From an uncultured Lachnospiraceae bacterium (GTDB lineage: Bacteria; Bacillota; Clostridia; Lachnospirales; Lachnospiraceae), in contig CAJUNP010000016.1 in the NCBI GenBank assembly GCA_910587935.1, positions 1 to 63,303 on the forward strand: a DNA stretch of 63,303 nucleotides, read 5' to 3'. Shown piece after piece: positions 25,446 through 34,534 of this stretch. Below the pieces are notes generated by a model that had not been told where the DNA came from, made no database searches, and saw nothing but the letters and a program-made list of their open reading frames with translations. Position numbers and translations under genes: made by a program. Within the stretch, counting starts at the first letter, position 1; the number at the start of each line of letters is the position of its first letter.

Positions 25446-27854
25446 ATGATGGAAATCAACATTTCTGTCCGTAATCTGGTAGAATTTATTCTTCGTTCCG
25501 GGGATTTGGATAACCGCCGCGTCGGGGCGCCAGCCGACGCAATGATCGAGGGCGGCAGAATTCACCGAATGATTCAGAGACGCATGGGAACGGATTATGA
25601 AGCGGAGGTTTTGTTAAAGTATACTTATGATGCGCAGGACTACAGAATTACGGTGGAGGGGCGCGCTGACGGGATTATTACCGGCGAAGCGGGCGTAACC
25701 ATTGACGAAATAAAGAGTACCTGCAGAGAGCTGGGAAGAATCAGGGAACCCGAAGGAGTACACCTGGCGCAGGCGAAATGCTATGCCTATATGTACGGTG
25801 TCCGGGAAGAGCTTGCAGCGATTCGTGTCAGGATGACTTATTGTAATATGGAAACGGAGGAGATCCGGTATTTTCATGAAGAATATACGATGGAGGAGCT
25901 GCGCAGCTGGTTTGAATCCGTTATGGAGGAGTATAAAAAGTGGGCGGATTTTCAGTGTCAATGGAAGAACTTAAGGCAGGCCTCCATTGGTTTGCTGGAA
26001 TTTCCTTTTCCTTACAGAGAAGGGCAGAAAGATCTGGTAACATATGTGTATCAGACCATTTACCATAAGAAGAAGCTGTTTATCGAAGCGCCGACGGGAG
26101 CGGGGAAGACAATATCAACCGTGTTTCCGGCAATCAAGGCGATGGGCAGGGAACGGTGCGGCAAGCTGTTCTATCTGACGGCCAAGACCATTACGCGTAC
26201 GGTAGCGGAGCAGGCGTTTGAGCTGTTAAGGGAACATGGCCTGAAATTTAAGAGCGTAATCCTGACTGCAAAAGATAAGATCTGTTTTATGGAAGAAACA
26301 GAATGTAATCCCGAGTATTGTCCCTATGCCAAAGGCCATTATGACAGAATCAATGCGGCGGTATACGATCTTTTGACCCATGCGGACAGCTTTTCAAGGG
26401 AAAAAATCGAAGAGTATGCCACAAAACACAGGGTATGTCCGTTTGAAATGTGTCTGGATATGAGTTTGTTTGCGGACGGGGTAATCTGTGATTATAATTA
26501 TGTATTTGATCCGCACGTTTATTTAAAACGTTTTTTTGGAGAACAGACCAAAGGCAGTTATGTTTTTCTGGTAGACGAGGCGCATAACCTGCTGGACCGG
26601 GGAAGGGAAATGTACAGCGCGGCTTTAAGAAAAGAAGACTTTCTTGCCATGAAAAAATGGATGGTTCCCCTGGAGGGAAAACTGGAAAAGCAGATTGAAA
26701 GGCAGTTGGAAAAATGCAATAAAGAACTGCTGTTATTTAAAAGGCAGTGTGAGAACTGTGAGATTGTAGAAGATATTTCTTCGTTTGTTATTGCTTTGAC
26801 AAAATTGTCAGGCACAATTGACAATTATCTTGACGAACGTGACGACAGCCCAGTTCGTGAGGAACTTCTGGATTTTTACTTTGAAATCTGCCATTTCCTG
26901 GAAATGTATGAAGGGTTAGACGACAATTATGTCATATATACGGAAATGTTGGAAGATGGCAGTTTCCAAATGAAGCTGTTCTGTGTGAATCCTTCCGAAA
27001 AGCTGAAAGAATGTATGATTCGGGCAGACAGCACCATTCTGTTTTCGGCGACGCTGCTTCCCATTCAGTATTATAAAAAGCTTCTTGGAGGAGAAGAAAC
27101 GGATTACGAGGTATATGCACATTCGGTATTCAGACCGGAAAAGAAGGGATTGTTTATCGGAAAGGATGTGACCAGCAGGTACAGCAGAAGATGCGATGAT
27201 GAGTATTACAATATCGCCTGTTATTTATATGAAACCGTAAAGAACCGGCACGGAAATTATATGGCGTTTTTTCCTTCCCATATCTTTTTGCAGCAGGTAT
27301 ATGAACAGTTCGACGAACACTTTAAGGGGCGCCTTCCCATAACCTGTATTCTTCAGGAGGATCATATGAATGAGGAGGAACGGGAACAGTTTCTGGCAAG
27401 ATTTGAGGGAAACGAGGCCTGTAATCTGAGTGAACAGATTGAGATGGAAATCGAATATGAGGAGGAAGAAAGTCTCCTGGGCTTTTGCGTGATGGGAGGA
27501 ATCTTTTCGGAGGGTATTGATTTAAAGAACGATAAACTGATCGGCGCCGTGATTATCGGAACGGGGATCCCCCAGGTCTGTAATGAAAGGGAAATCCTGA
27601 AGGAATACTTCAATACGAGAGGGGAGAGCGGTTTTGACTATGCATACCGGATTCCGGGAATGAACAAAGTATTGCAGGCTGCCGGACGGGTGATCCGGAC
27701 GGCGGAAGATGTGGGTATCGTAACGCTGCTGGACGACCGCTTTTTATCGCCGGCGTATCTTAGAATGTTTCCCAGAGAATGGATGGAATACGAGGTTGTA
27801 ACGAGAGACAGGGTTGCGTCAAGAGTAGAAAGATTTTGGAACGAGTGGCTATAA
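25446..27854 (+). CDS. RecB-like nuclease / XPD-DinG-type helicase fusion
   Basis: 802 residues. N-terminal PD-(D/E)XK nuclease-like domain (about 1-150) with GRADGII (D), IDEIKS (ExK) and the QAKCYAYMYG RecB QxxxY motif. Then a superfamily 2 helicase with Walker A ending at K221 (EAPTGAGKT), DEAH at 377-380, and an iron-sulfur cluster set of cysteines (C280, C287, C292 and later CPFEMC) typical of XPD/DinG 5'-3' helicases. The C-terminal domain has GIFSEGIDLKNDKL and QAAGRVIRT motifs. Likely processes damaged or branched DNA. No LexA box is seen directly before it. Confidence 0.85.
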   Translation: MMEINISVRNLVEFILRSGDLDNRRVGAPADAMIEGGRIHRMIQRRMGTDYEAEVLLKYTYDAQDYRITVEGRADGIITGEAGVTIDEIKSTCRELGRIREPEGVHLAQAKCYAYMYGVREELAAIRVRMTYCNMETEEIRYFHEEYTMEELRSWFESVMEEYKKWADFQCQWKNLRQASIGLLEFPFPYREGQKDLVTYVYQTIYHKKKLFIEAPTGAGKTISTVFPAIKAMGRERCGKLFYLTAKTITRTVAEQAFELLREHGLKFKSVILTAKDKICFMEETECNPEYCPYAKGHYDRINAAVYDLLTHADSFSREKIEEYATKHRVCPFEMCLDMSLFADGVICDYNYVFDPHVYLKRFFGEQTKGSYVFLVDEAHNLLDRGREMYSAALRKEDFLAMKKWMVPLEGKLEKQIERQLEKCNKELLLFKRQCENCEIVEDISSFVIALTKLSGTIDNYLDERDDSPVREELLDFYFEICHFLEMYEGLDDNYVIYTEMLEDGSFQMKLFCVNPSEKLKECMIRADSTILFSATLLPIQYYKKLLGGEETDYEVYAHSVFRPEKKGLFIGKDVTSRYSRRCDDEYYNIACYLYETVKNRHGNYMAFFPSHIFLQQVYEQFDEHFKGRLPITCILQEDHMNEEEREQFLARFEGNEACNLSEQIEMEIEYEEEESLLGFCVMGGIFSEGIDLKNDKLIGAVIIGTGIPQVCNEREILKEYFNTRGESGFDYAYRIPGMNKVLQAAGRVIRTAEDVGIVTLLDDRFLSPAYLRMFPREWMEYEVVTRDRVASRVERFWNEWL

Positions 27855-28200
27855 TTATGTAAACATAAAATATGTTGAAACCGGTAAGAATAATTAAAAG
27901 TGACAAAGTTTTTTGCAAGTTTGACAAGCATATCAGACCAAAATGACATATGTGTATATGTGGATAACTATGTGGAAACGGGGGATTTCTATCCCCTAAA
28001 GGATAAAAAAGCGACAAGAAGTCTCATGTTTTGACATTTTTTTCAAATTGCAAGTAAAATTGCAAAAGTACTGAAAGAGTCAATTGTGTTATGTGAAGTA
28101 AAGGACACGGAATTGCGGATGTTCATTGACGTGTCAGGCCGTGACCTTTATAATAATAAGATATCAGAAATAAAATTTTAACAGCCGGGAGGATATAACA
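27855..28200. other. Gene-free stretch with weak hairpin and GH13 promoter
   Basis: After the helicase there is a small GGGGAT/ATCCCC hairpin (27981-27996) without a T-run. At 28126-28154 lies TTGACG, 17 bases, TATAAT, a good promoter for the GH13 gene, whose ATG is preceded by GGGAGG. No further coding frame is seen. Confidence 0.7.
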
Positions 28201-29511
28201 ATGTGGGCATATGAAAGTGTATTTTATCAGATATATCCGTTGGGATTTTGCGGAGCGCCTTTTGAAAACGACGGAATTGCCGAATCCAGAATTAAAAAAG
28301 TGGAGAGTTTTATTCCGCATATTAAAAAGCTGGGAGCCAATGCGATTTACTTTTCACCGGTATTTGAATCGGATACGCACGGTTACAATACCAGGGATTA
28401 TACAAAGATTGACTGCAGACTGGGAACGAACGAAAACTTTTCGGATTTGTGCGGTAAACTCCATGAACAGGGAATCCGGGTGGTGCTGGACGGTGTTTTC
28501 AACCATGTAGGCAGGGGATTCTGGGCCTTTCAGGACGTTCTCAAAAACAGGGAACATTCCCGTTACCTGCATTGGTTTTTTATTGATCTGAACGGTAATT
28601 CAAGCTACAACGACGGTTTATGGTATGAAGGCTGGGAGGGGAATTATGATCTGGTTAAGCTGAACCTGAAAAATCCGGAGGTGGCGGAGCATCTCTTAAG
28701 CAGTGTAGGGCGCTGGATTCAGGAATTTGATATAGACGGACTTCGTCTGGATGTGGCGTATTGTCTGGACCATGATTTTGTAAGAAGGCTCAGAAGTTTT
28801 TGCGACGGCCTGAAGCCCGATTTCTTTCTGGTTGGCGAAATGCTGCACGGCGATTATAATCAGATGGTTAATGACGGAATGCTTCATTCCTGCACAAATT
28901 ATGAATGTTATAAAGGTCTGCATTCCAGTTTTAACAGCTTAAACCTGTTTGAGATCAATCATTCTTTACTCAGGCAGTTCGGCCCTGAAAACTGGACTCT
29001 GTACAAAGGGAAACACCTGTTATCATTTGTTGATAATCATGATGTTACAAGAGTTGCCAGTATTTTGAATAATGAAAAGCATCTGTCATTGATTTATACG
29101 CTTATGTTTACCATGCCGGGGATTCCCTGCGTCTATTATGGAAGCGAATGGGGAGCGAAAGCGGAAAAATCCCAGGGTGATCCGGCCCTGCGTGCAAGCT
29201 TTGAGAAGCCGGAATGGAATCAAATAACGGATGTTATTGCAAAACTGGCCGTGATCAAGAAGCGTTCCAAAGCTCTCAATTATGGGAATTTCCGGTCTGT
29301 GCTCCTGACAAACCGCCAATGTATTTTTGAGAGACAATTTGAAGATGAACGGATTTTGATTGCAATTAATGCGGGAGACGAGTCTTTTACGGCTCATTTT
29401 GACGCCGGCTGCGGACAGGCGGAAGATTTGCTGCGCGGTTCGGTTCACGATTTCGGAGGCGGAAGCGAACTGGAGCCGTATAGCGCTTATATTTGGAAGA
29501 TGGAGCGGTAA
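28201..29511 (+). CDS. Alpha-amylase family (GH13) glycosidase
   Basis: 436 residues. The four conserved GH13 regions are present: DGVFNHVG (I), GLRLDVAYC (II, catalytic Asp), FLVGEML (III, acid/base Glu) and FVDNHDVTR (IV, transition-state Asp). No signal peptide and no N-terminal starch-binding domain; resembles small cytoplasmic cyclomaltodextrinase/neopullulanase- or alpha-glucosidase-type enzymes that act on imported maltodextrins. Shorter than most of these (about 550). Own promoter upstream. Confidence 0.88.
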   Translation: MWAYESVFYQIYPLGFCGAPFENDGIAESRIKKVESFIPHIKKLGANAIYFSPVFESDTHGYNTRDYTKIDCRLGTNENFSDLCGKLHEQGIRVVLDGVFNHVGRGFWAFQDVLKNREHSRYLHWFFIDLNGNSSYNDGLWYEGWEGNYDLVKLNLKNPEVAEHLLSSVGRWIQEFDIDGLRLDVAYCLDHDFVRRLRSFCDGLKPDFFLVGEMLHGDYNQMVNDGMLHSCTNYECYKGLHSSFNSLNLFEINHSLLRQFGPENWTLYKGKHLLSFVDNHDVTRVASILNNEKHLSLIYTLMFTMPGIPCVYYGSEWGAKAEKSQGDPALRASFEKPEWNQITDVIAKLAVIKKRSKALNYGNFRSVLLTNRQCIFERQFEDERILIAINAGDESFTAHFDAGCGQAEDLLRGSVHDFGGGSELEPYSAYIWKMER

Positions 29512-29543
29512 ATAATCGATGAGCGGTAAACCGGCTTTTAGTG

Positions 29544-29682
29544 GAACGTGAGAAGCCGTTGATTTCTCACGACCTCCGTACTCCTTTGACGGGGATTATC
29601 GGCGCCGTGAATATCGGTTTTGATTATTGAAGATGAAAATAACATATGTGATTTTATTTCCAAAACGCTGCGCACCCATTAG
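29544..29682 (+). pseudogene. Decayed fragments of a KdpD/KdpE-like sensor-regulator pair
   Basis: One frame (29544-29630) reads EREKPLISHDLRTPLTGII followed by a few residues and a stop; ISHDLRTPLTGI is the KdpD-type histidine box. A second frame (29617-29682) reads VLIIEDENNICDFISKTL, the N-terminus of a KdpE-type receiver with its acidic pair. The order sensor then regulator matches kdpDE, but hundreds of codons are missing from each, so it is a deletion remnant. No kdpFABC genes are nearby. The rest of 29512-29862 holds a promoter only. Confidence 0.75.
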
Positions 29683-29760
29683 TGTAAATGCACACAGGCC
29701 TGCGGGTGAAATAAAAAATCACAATCGATCAAATGAATTGAAATAAAGTTACAAAAGTAA

Positions 29761-29789
29761 TTGACAACAACGCAAAACAGAGGTATTTT
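29761..29789 (+). promoter_or_regulatory. Promoter of the murQ operon
   Basis: TTGACA (29761-29766), 17 bases, TATTTT (29784-29789), about 73 bases before the murQ start. Confidence 0.6.
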
Positions 29790-29862
29790 AATAATATAAA
29801 AATGATTTTAAGTTTGTGAGGACACCTCAAATTGGGGGCAGTTAAAAACAGGGAGGATGAAT

Positions 29863-30771
29863 ATGGCAAATTTAGAAAAACTGGTTACGGAAAGCGTAAA
29901 TCCCGATACGGTGACGATAGACGAATGTTCCACCGAGGAGATTCTCTTGATGATTAACCGGGAAGATAAAAAAATTGCGCCGGCCGTAGAAGAAGAGATT
30001 CCCCAGATTACAAAAGCTGTGGATCTTCTTTACCGGGCTTTGAAAAACGGTGGAAGAATGTTTTACGTAGGAGCCGGTACGTCGGGAAGGCTGGGCGTTT
30101 TAGACGCGTCGGAATGTCCGCCCACATACGGAACCGATCCCGAAATGGTACAGGGCTTTATCGCGGGAGGCGATGTCGCGTTGCGTTCAGCGGTGGAAGG
30201 CTGTGAGGATGATATGCAGGCAGGCCGCGATCTGATTTTGCAAAACGGAATCGCTTCTGGAGATGTTGTAATCGGAATTACCGCCAGCGGCAGCGCGGCT
30301 TTTGTCATCGGCGCTTTAGAACAGGCAGGACAGATCGGGGCAGGTACCGTAGGTGTAACCAACAATAAGGATAATGATTTTGACCGTTACTGCGACGTAT
30401 GTATTGCGCCCGTATGCGGGCCCGAAGTAATCAGTGGTTCCACAAGGATGAAAGCGGGAACGGCGCAGAAGCTGGTGCTAAATATGCTGACTACTTCGGT
30501 CATGATTAAATTGGGTAAGGTATATCATAACCGCATGGTAGATTTACGGGCGTCAAACAAAAAGCTGAACAGGCGTTCCGTCCGTATGATCTGTGAGATT
30601 ACCGGCGCCGATGAACAGACGGCGTCCGCGGCTCTTGAAAAGGCAGGTAAAAGCGCAAAACTGGCTATCATGTGTATTTTGTCAGGATTGGAGCCGGAGG
30701 AAGCGGGCAGGCTTTTAGAAGAAAATAACGGATATTTAAAAAGCGCTTTAAAGAGTATCGGTAAAGAATAA
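29863..30771 (+). CDS. murQ: N-acetylmuramic acid 6-phosphate etherase
   Basis: 302 residues from ATG 29863, 6 bases after GGGAGG (ATG 29857 touches that site). SIS domain with VGAGTSGRLGVLDASECPPTYG and GITASGSAAF; STRMKAGTAQKLVLNML is a signature stretch. It removes the D-lactyl ether of MurNAc-6-phosphate to give GlcNAc-6-phosphate. First gene of a cluster with a kinase and NamZ for peptidoglycan recycling. Confidence 0.95.
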   Translation: MANLEKLVTESVNPDTVTIDECSTEEILLMINREDKKIAPAVEEEIPQITKAVDLLYRALKNGGRMFYVGAGTSGRLGVLDASECPPTYGTDPEMVQGFIAGGDVALRSAVEGCEDDMQAGRDLILQNGIASGDVVIGITASGSAAFVIGALEQAGQIGAGTVGVTNNKDNDFDRYCDVCIAPVCGPEVISGSTRMKAGTAQKLVLNMLTTSVMIKLGKVYHNRMVDLRASNKKLNRRSVRMICEITGADEQTASAALEKAGKSAKLAIMCILSGLEPEEAGRLLEENNGYLKSALKSIGKE

Positions 30772-30795
30772 ACAGATTAAAACGAGGGTATCTGA

Positions 30796-31746
30796 ATGGA
30801 AAAATATGTAATTGGCATTGACGGGGGCGGCACGGGTTCCAAGGGAATTACGGCAGATCTTACGGGACGCGTTCTCACCCGGTTTAAGGGAAGCGCGACC
30901 AATTATAACGGCGGGAAAAAAGAGGAGATCGATGCAAATATGCATACGCTTCTGAAAGCCGCCTGCGACGGAAGGGACAGGGCAGGCTGCCAGGCCGTCT
31001 GTATCGGAAGCGCCGGAGTCAGCAACAAAGATGCGGTTCATTTATTAAAACAGGCTGTTCTGGATATGGGGTATACCTGTCCGGTTATGATTACGGCGGA
31101 TTCCGTGACGGCTCACGCAGGCGCTTTGAATAATCAGGAAGGAATTATTCTGATTGCCGGAACAGGTGCGATCTGTTTTGGGAAAAAGGATAACGGCGAT
31201 ACCATAAGGACCGGCGGATACGGTCATATTATCGACGACGAGGGAAGCGCTTATGATATTGCCCGCAGAATGTTACGGGCCGTTGTACGGGCGGCGGACG
31301 GACGGGGAGAAGCCACCGTACTCAGGGAACTGATTTTTGAACGGCTTCAGATCTCTTCCATTGAAGAGATGATTTCCTGGCTGTACAAAAAGGAACGGAC
31401 GAAAAAGGAAATTGCGGATCTGGCGGTATTGATTGCCAGGGCGCAGGAGGCTCAGGATGCGGCGGCGCAGGAGATACTGCGGCAGGCTGCCCAGGCGCTG
31501 GTGGAAATCACCGTGCCGGCGGTTGAGTTTTTTGGAGGGAAAGCAATGATTGCCCTGAGCGGCAGCGTTTTGAAACGTAATAAGACCGTACAGGAAAATT
31601 ATATGGAATCCATGCGGCGTCTGTTTCCGGATTCATTCGGACAGGCGGAAGGAGTCCGGGTGAAAGAGGCGGAGCATGAAGCGGATTACGGCGCGGTTCT
31701 TCTGGCGCTTAAATGTGCCGAAACAAATAATAACGCATGTTTTTAA
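30796..31746 (+). CDS. BadF/BcrA-type N-acetylhexosamine kinase (MurK-like)
   Basis: 316 residues. GIDGGGTGSKGI is the phosphate-1 motif and LIAGTGAICFG, GGYGHIIDDEGSAYDI the adenosine/phosphate-2 motifs of the BadF/BadG/BcrA ATPase family, as in human NAGK and clostridial MurK. Between murQ and namZ the natural substrate is MurNAc (and perhaps GlcNAc), giving the 6-phosphate that MurQ needs. Begins 24 bases after murQ. Confidence 0.85.
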   Translation: MEKYVIGIDGGGTGSKGITADLTGRVLTRFKGSATNYNGGKKEEIDANMHTLLKAACDGRDRAGCQAVCIGSAGVSNKDAVHLLKQAVLDMGYTCPVMITADSVTAHAGALNNQEGIILIAGTGAICFGKKDNGDTIRTGGYGHIIDDEGSAYDIARRMLRAVVRAADGRGEATVLRELIFERLQISSIEEMISWLYKKERTKKEIADLAVLIARAQEAQDAAAQEILRQAAQALVEITVPAVEFFGGKAMIALSGSVLKRNKTVQENYMESMRRLFPDSFGQAEGVRVKEAEHEADYGAVLLALKCAETNNNACF

Positions 31747-31760
31747 ATGAGGAAAAGGTT

Positions 31761-32906
31761 ATGGTAAAAACAGGAATCGAGAGAAAAGAACTGTGGATTG
31801 AGAAACTGAAAGGAAAAAGAGTCGGCCTTTTGACCAATCCCACGGGAGTCGATCGGAATCTGGTCAGCTCCATTGAGATTCTGGCAAAAGAAGTGAATCT
31901 GGTAAAGCTTTTTTCACCGGAGCACGGAATCCGCGGCGATATCCAGGCGGGTGAAAAGGTATCGGATTACACGGACGAAAAAACGGGACTGCCGGTTTGT
32001 ACCCTGTATGGAGCCAAAAAGATCCCCACGGAAGAAATGCTGGCGGATCTGGACGTTATGGTATTTGACATTCAGGATGTGGGCTCCCGGTTATACACAT
32101 ATCTTTACTCCATGTCTTATTCCATGCAGGCGTGCGGGAAATATGGAAAAGAATTTGTAGTGATGGATCGTCCCAATCCGGTGGGAGGGCTTTTGGTGGA
32201 AGGCGGTTATATCGAGCCGGATTGTCTTTCTTTTGTCGGACTGCATCCCATTCCTTACCGGTACGGACTGACCATTGGCGAGGCAGCCAGGCTGTTTCAG
32301 GGAGAATACGGGGTGGATTGTAATCTGACGGTGATTCCCATGGAGGGATGGACGCGGGAAATGTATTATGACGGGACCGGTCTGCCCTGGGTCTTCCCTT
32401 CTCCCAATATGCCTACGCTTGACACGGCTATTGTATATAACGCTACATGTTTATATGAAGGAACGAATATCTCCGAAGGACGTGGCACTACCAAACCTTT
32501 TGAACTGGTCGGCGCACCGTTTTTGAAAGCAGATAAGCTTGCCGGGGCAATGAATGAAAAGAAGCTTCCGGGCGTATTGTTCCGGCCGGCTTACTTTACC
32601 CCCGTTTTTTCCAAGCATGAGGGTAAATTGTGCGGCGGGGTACAGTTGCATGTAACGGACCGGAATACGTTTCTTCCGGTTAAGACAGGCCTGTATCTTT
32701 TAAAGGAAATCAAAGAACAGGCGGGAGACGACTTTGCGTATCTGCCTCCTTTATCAGAAAAAATCCGTCCCATGATCGATTTAAATACCGGAAGCGATTA
32801 CATCCGCACACACGATGATTTTGATCCGGAAACGGTGTATGCGAAATGGCAGGCCGAGGCAGATGAATTTGCCCGGAAAAAACAAAAATATCATCTTTAT
32901 CAGTAA
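31761..32906 (+). CDS. namZ: Exo-beta-N-acetylmuramidase NamZ-like (DUF1343/GH171)
   Basis: 381 residues from ATG 31761, with AGGAAAAGG before it; ATG 31737 lies inside the murK gene. Core motifs GLLTNPTGVDRNL, LFSPEHGIRGDIQAGE, FDIQDVGSRLYTYLYSM and MDRPNPVGG are those of DUF1343, now GH171 NamZ, which removes terminal MurNAc from peptidoglycan fragments. Unlike Bacillus NamZ there is no signal peptide, so it acts in the cytoplasm on imported muro-oligosaccharides. Grouping with murQ and murK supports the role. Confidence 0.88.
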   Translation: MVKTGIERKELWIEKLKGKRVGLLTNPTGVDRNLVSSIEILAKEVNLVKLFSPEHGIRGDIQAGEKVSDYTDEKTGLPVCTLYGAKKIPTEEMLADLDVMVFDIQDVGSRLYTYLYSMSYSMQACGKYGKEFVVMDRPNPVGGLLVEGGYIEPDCLSFVGLHPIPYRYGLTIGEAARLFQGEYGVDCNLTVIPMEGWTREMYYDGTGLPWVFPSPNMPTLDTAIVYNATCLYEGTNISEGRGTTKPFELVGAPFLKADKLAGAMNEKKLPGVLFRPAYFTPVFSKHEGKLCGGVQLHVTDRNTFLPVKTGLYLLKEIKEQAGDDFAYLPPLSEKIRPMIDLNTGSDYIRTHDDFDPETVYAKWQAEADEFARKKQKYHLYQ

Positions 32907-32925
32907 AAAAGGAAGTCCCGGGGAG

Positions 32926-33792
32926 TCAGCAGCGCTCCTTGGGACGACATGCATAATAGGTATCTTCCAGACAACTTTCAATGTTGGAATAATCCTGATT
33001 GACCAAAGCCGTAAATAAAATGTCCGACATAACAAGCTGCGCGATCCGGGAGCTCATGGCGCCGCTGCGCTTATCTGTCTGCGGAGAATTTACAGAGAGA
33101 GAAAGTTCTGCCAGATCGGAGAGGGGATTGCCGGCCGGCCTGGTAATCGCGATACTGCCGGCTTCCTGTTTTTTTGCGGTGCGGCATAGTTTCAAAGTTT
33201 CTTCGGTTTCCCCGGAATAGGAGAAGAAGACGGCCGTATCCTCCTTTGTAAGGGTAGCGGCAATCGTCAGATTCACGTGGTAATCTTCGCTGTAAACGGC
33301 GGGATAACCGATCCGCAGTAATTTGTGGTATAAATCCATAGCGACAAGGCCGGATGCATGGATTCCGAAAAGAGCGATGCGTCTGGCATTTTTTATTTTT
33401 TTAACCGCTTCCTCAAGCGCTTTTTCATCAAAGAGAGTTAACGTATCCTCGATTGCCAGAATACTGCTTGCACAGATGTTTTTTGCCATGCTGGACAGAT
33501 TCCGGTGACTTTGCACATCTATAAAATGATAATCAGGAGAGGGAGAATTTTCGGTCGCCGTATCCTGCATTTCCCTGAACAATGCATTTTTCAGTTCTTT
33601 AATTCCGCTGTAGCCGATAGACTTGCAAAAGCGCACCCAGGCGCCCTGGCTGGTGCCGGAGCGCTTGGCAAGGGCAGCAAGAGGATAGCGGAAAATATGA
33701 TCCAGATTATGTAAGAGATAATCGGCGGCCAGTTTTTCCGCATTGCTTAATTGTTCGTATCGGTTTTGGGTCCGGATTTCTATTGTTGTCAT
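32926..33792 (-). CDS. MurR/RpiR family transcriptional regulator
   Basis: 288 residues from the ATG at 33792, 5 bases after GGGAGG; the longer frame starting at 33831 lacks a site. N-terminal helix-turn-helix (about 15-85; ALAKRSGTSQGAWVRFCKSIGYSGIKELKNAL) and C-terminal SIS domain (about 115-250) for a phosphosugar. Converges with namZ, leaving 19 bases. The MurNAc genes next to it make MurNAc-6-phosphate the likely effector. Confidence 0.88.
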   Translation of the reverse strand: MTTIEIRTQNRYEQLSNAEKLAADYLLHNLDHIFRYPLAALAKRSGTSQGAWVRFCKSIGYSGIKELKNALFREMQDTATENSPSPDYHFIDVQSHRNLSSMAKNICASSILAIEDTLTLFDEKALEEAVKKIKNARRIALFGIHASGLVAMDLYHKLLRIGYPAVYSEDYHVNLTIAATLTKEDTAVFFSYSGETEETLKLCRTAKKQEAGSIAITRPAGNPLSDLAELSLSVNSPQTDKRSGAMSSRIAQLVMSDILFTALVNQDYSNIESCLEDTYYACRPKERC

Positions 33793-33810
33793 AACAGCCT
33801 CCCTGATTGA

Positions 33811-33912
33811 AGCCTGGTTTACGCCAAACATTCCGGCAAGCCCGGTAAAGCAGAAGCAGGGCGGCAGAAGCTATCGTGTTCTATGGCCGTGCTTCCCTGG
33901 CGTAAAAGGCTG
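33811..33912. repeat. Imperfect inverted repeat upstream of the MurR-type gene
   Basis: AGCCTGGTTTACGCCA (33811-33826) is answered by TGGCGTAAAAGGCT (33898-33911), nearly its complement apart from two bases. The arms are about 70 bases apart in the regulator's upstream region; possible operators or a long-range hairpin. The remaining sequence to 34076 shows no gene. Confidence 0.4.
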
Positions 33913-34076
33913 GTTGATAAATATATTGTCGGTATATTCAGCTAAGTTATAGTTATATATCTATTTTAGTATAAAGAAAAAGGGCGGTATGTGCAATAAT
34001 GAAAGTTTTTTTCACGAAAAATTTCTCACTTTTCATAAGTATTTATGAGTCAGTAATCATAGATTATCATTATTGA

Positions 34077-34279
34077 AAGGCTCTTGAATCTTTAATACCA
34101 AAACTTATGGCAGTTGCGGTAAATTTAACAGTGATACTCCCTGTCTTATATGTTAGTGTAATTTTTATAAGAATTGCGATTCCATGTTCTGTAATGCAGA
34201 CCGTATTGCTGTTTGTTATCCCTACGGTTTATGCTTTTTTTATTTCGGTTCTTGGTATTTATCTGAACATCAGGTTCCC
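34077..34279 (+). pseudogene. Fragment of an ABC-exporter-type permease
   Basis: An open frame begins after a stop at 34074-34076 and includes an ATG at 34107. It reads two hydrophobic segments and then VYAFFISVLGIYLNIRFPN, a pattern I know from large Firmicutes ABC exporter membrane proteins near the middle to end of the chain. Homology stops at about 34279, where the frame continues into the reverse complement of a histidine-kinase fragment. Too short to be functional; a remnant of about 65 residues. Confidence 0.6.
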
Positions 34280-34280
34280 T

Positions 34281-34328
34281 AATGGGCGTTTTGACCTGAT
34301 GGGATATGTCGGAGATTAATTCCTGCAA
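34281..34328 (-). pseudogene. Histidine-kinase phosphoacceptor fragment
   Basis: The minus strand reads LQELISDISHQVKTPI, the H-box of membrane-peptide-sensing (BceS/VanS-like) kinases, with the phosphorylated His in ISHQ. Only about 16 codons survive. It directly follows a response-regulator fragment in the same direction. Confidence 0.7.
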
Positions 34329-34454
34329 AGGTCAAACCCATTTCCGTCAGGCAGGTTGACATCCAAAACAATTAAGTCATAGTCATGTGCCTCAAAGAAA
34401 GATACAAAGTGTATTGTTCAGAAGCCGGTCGTCCTCAACGACTAAAAGTCTCAT
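34323..34454 (-). pseudogene. Response-regulator receiver fragment, internally deleted
   Basis: From ATG 34454 the frame reads MRLLVVEDDRLLNNTLC, an OmpR-type receiver start, and then meets a stop. In another frame it resumes as FEAHDYDLIVLDVNLPDGNG, the phosphoacceptor strand (Asp of VLDV). About 20 residues of the receiver are missing between them and everything after GFDLC is lost. Confidence 0.78.
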
Positions 34455-34534
34455 AAATTCACTTCCTTTTTTACAGTATAACACGGAAATGTCACAGGAA
34501 TCTCACAGAACAGAAAAATTTGTAAGAATTATAG

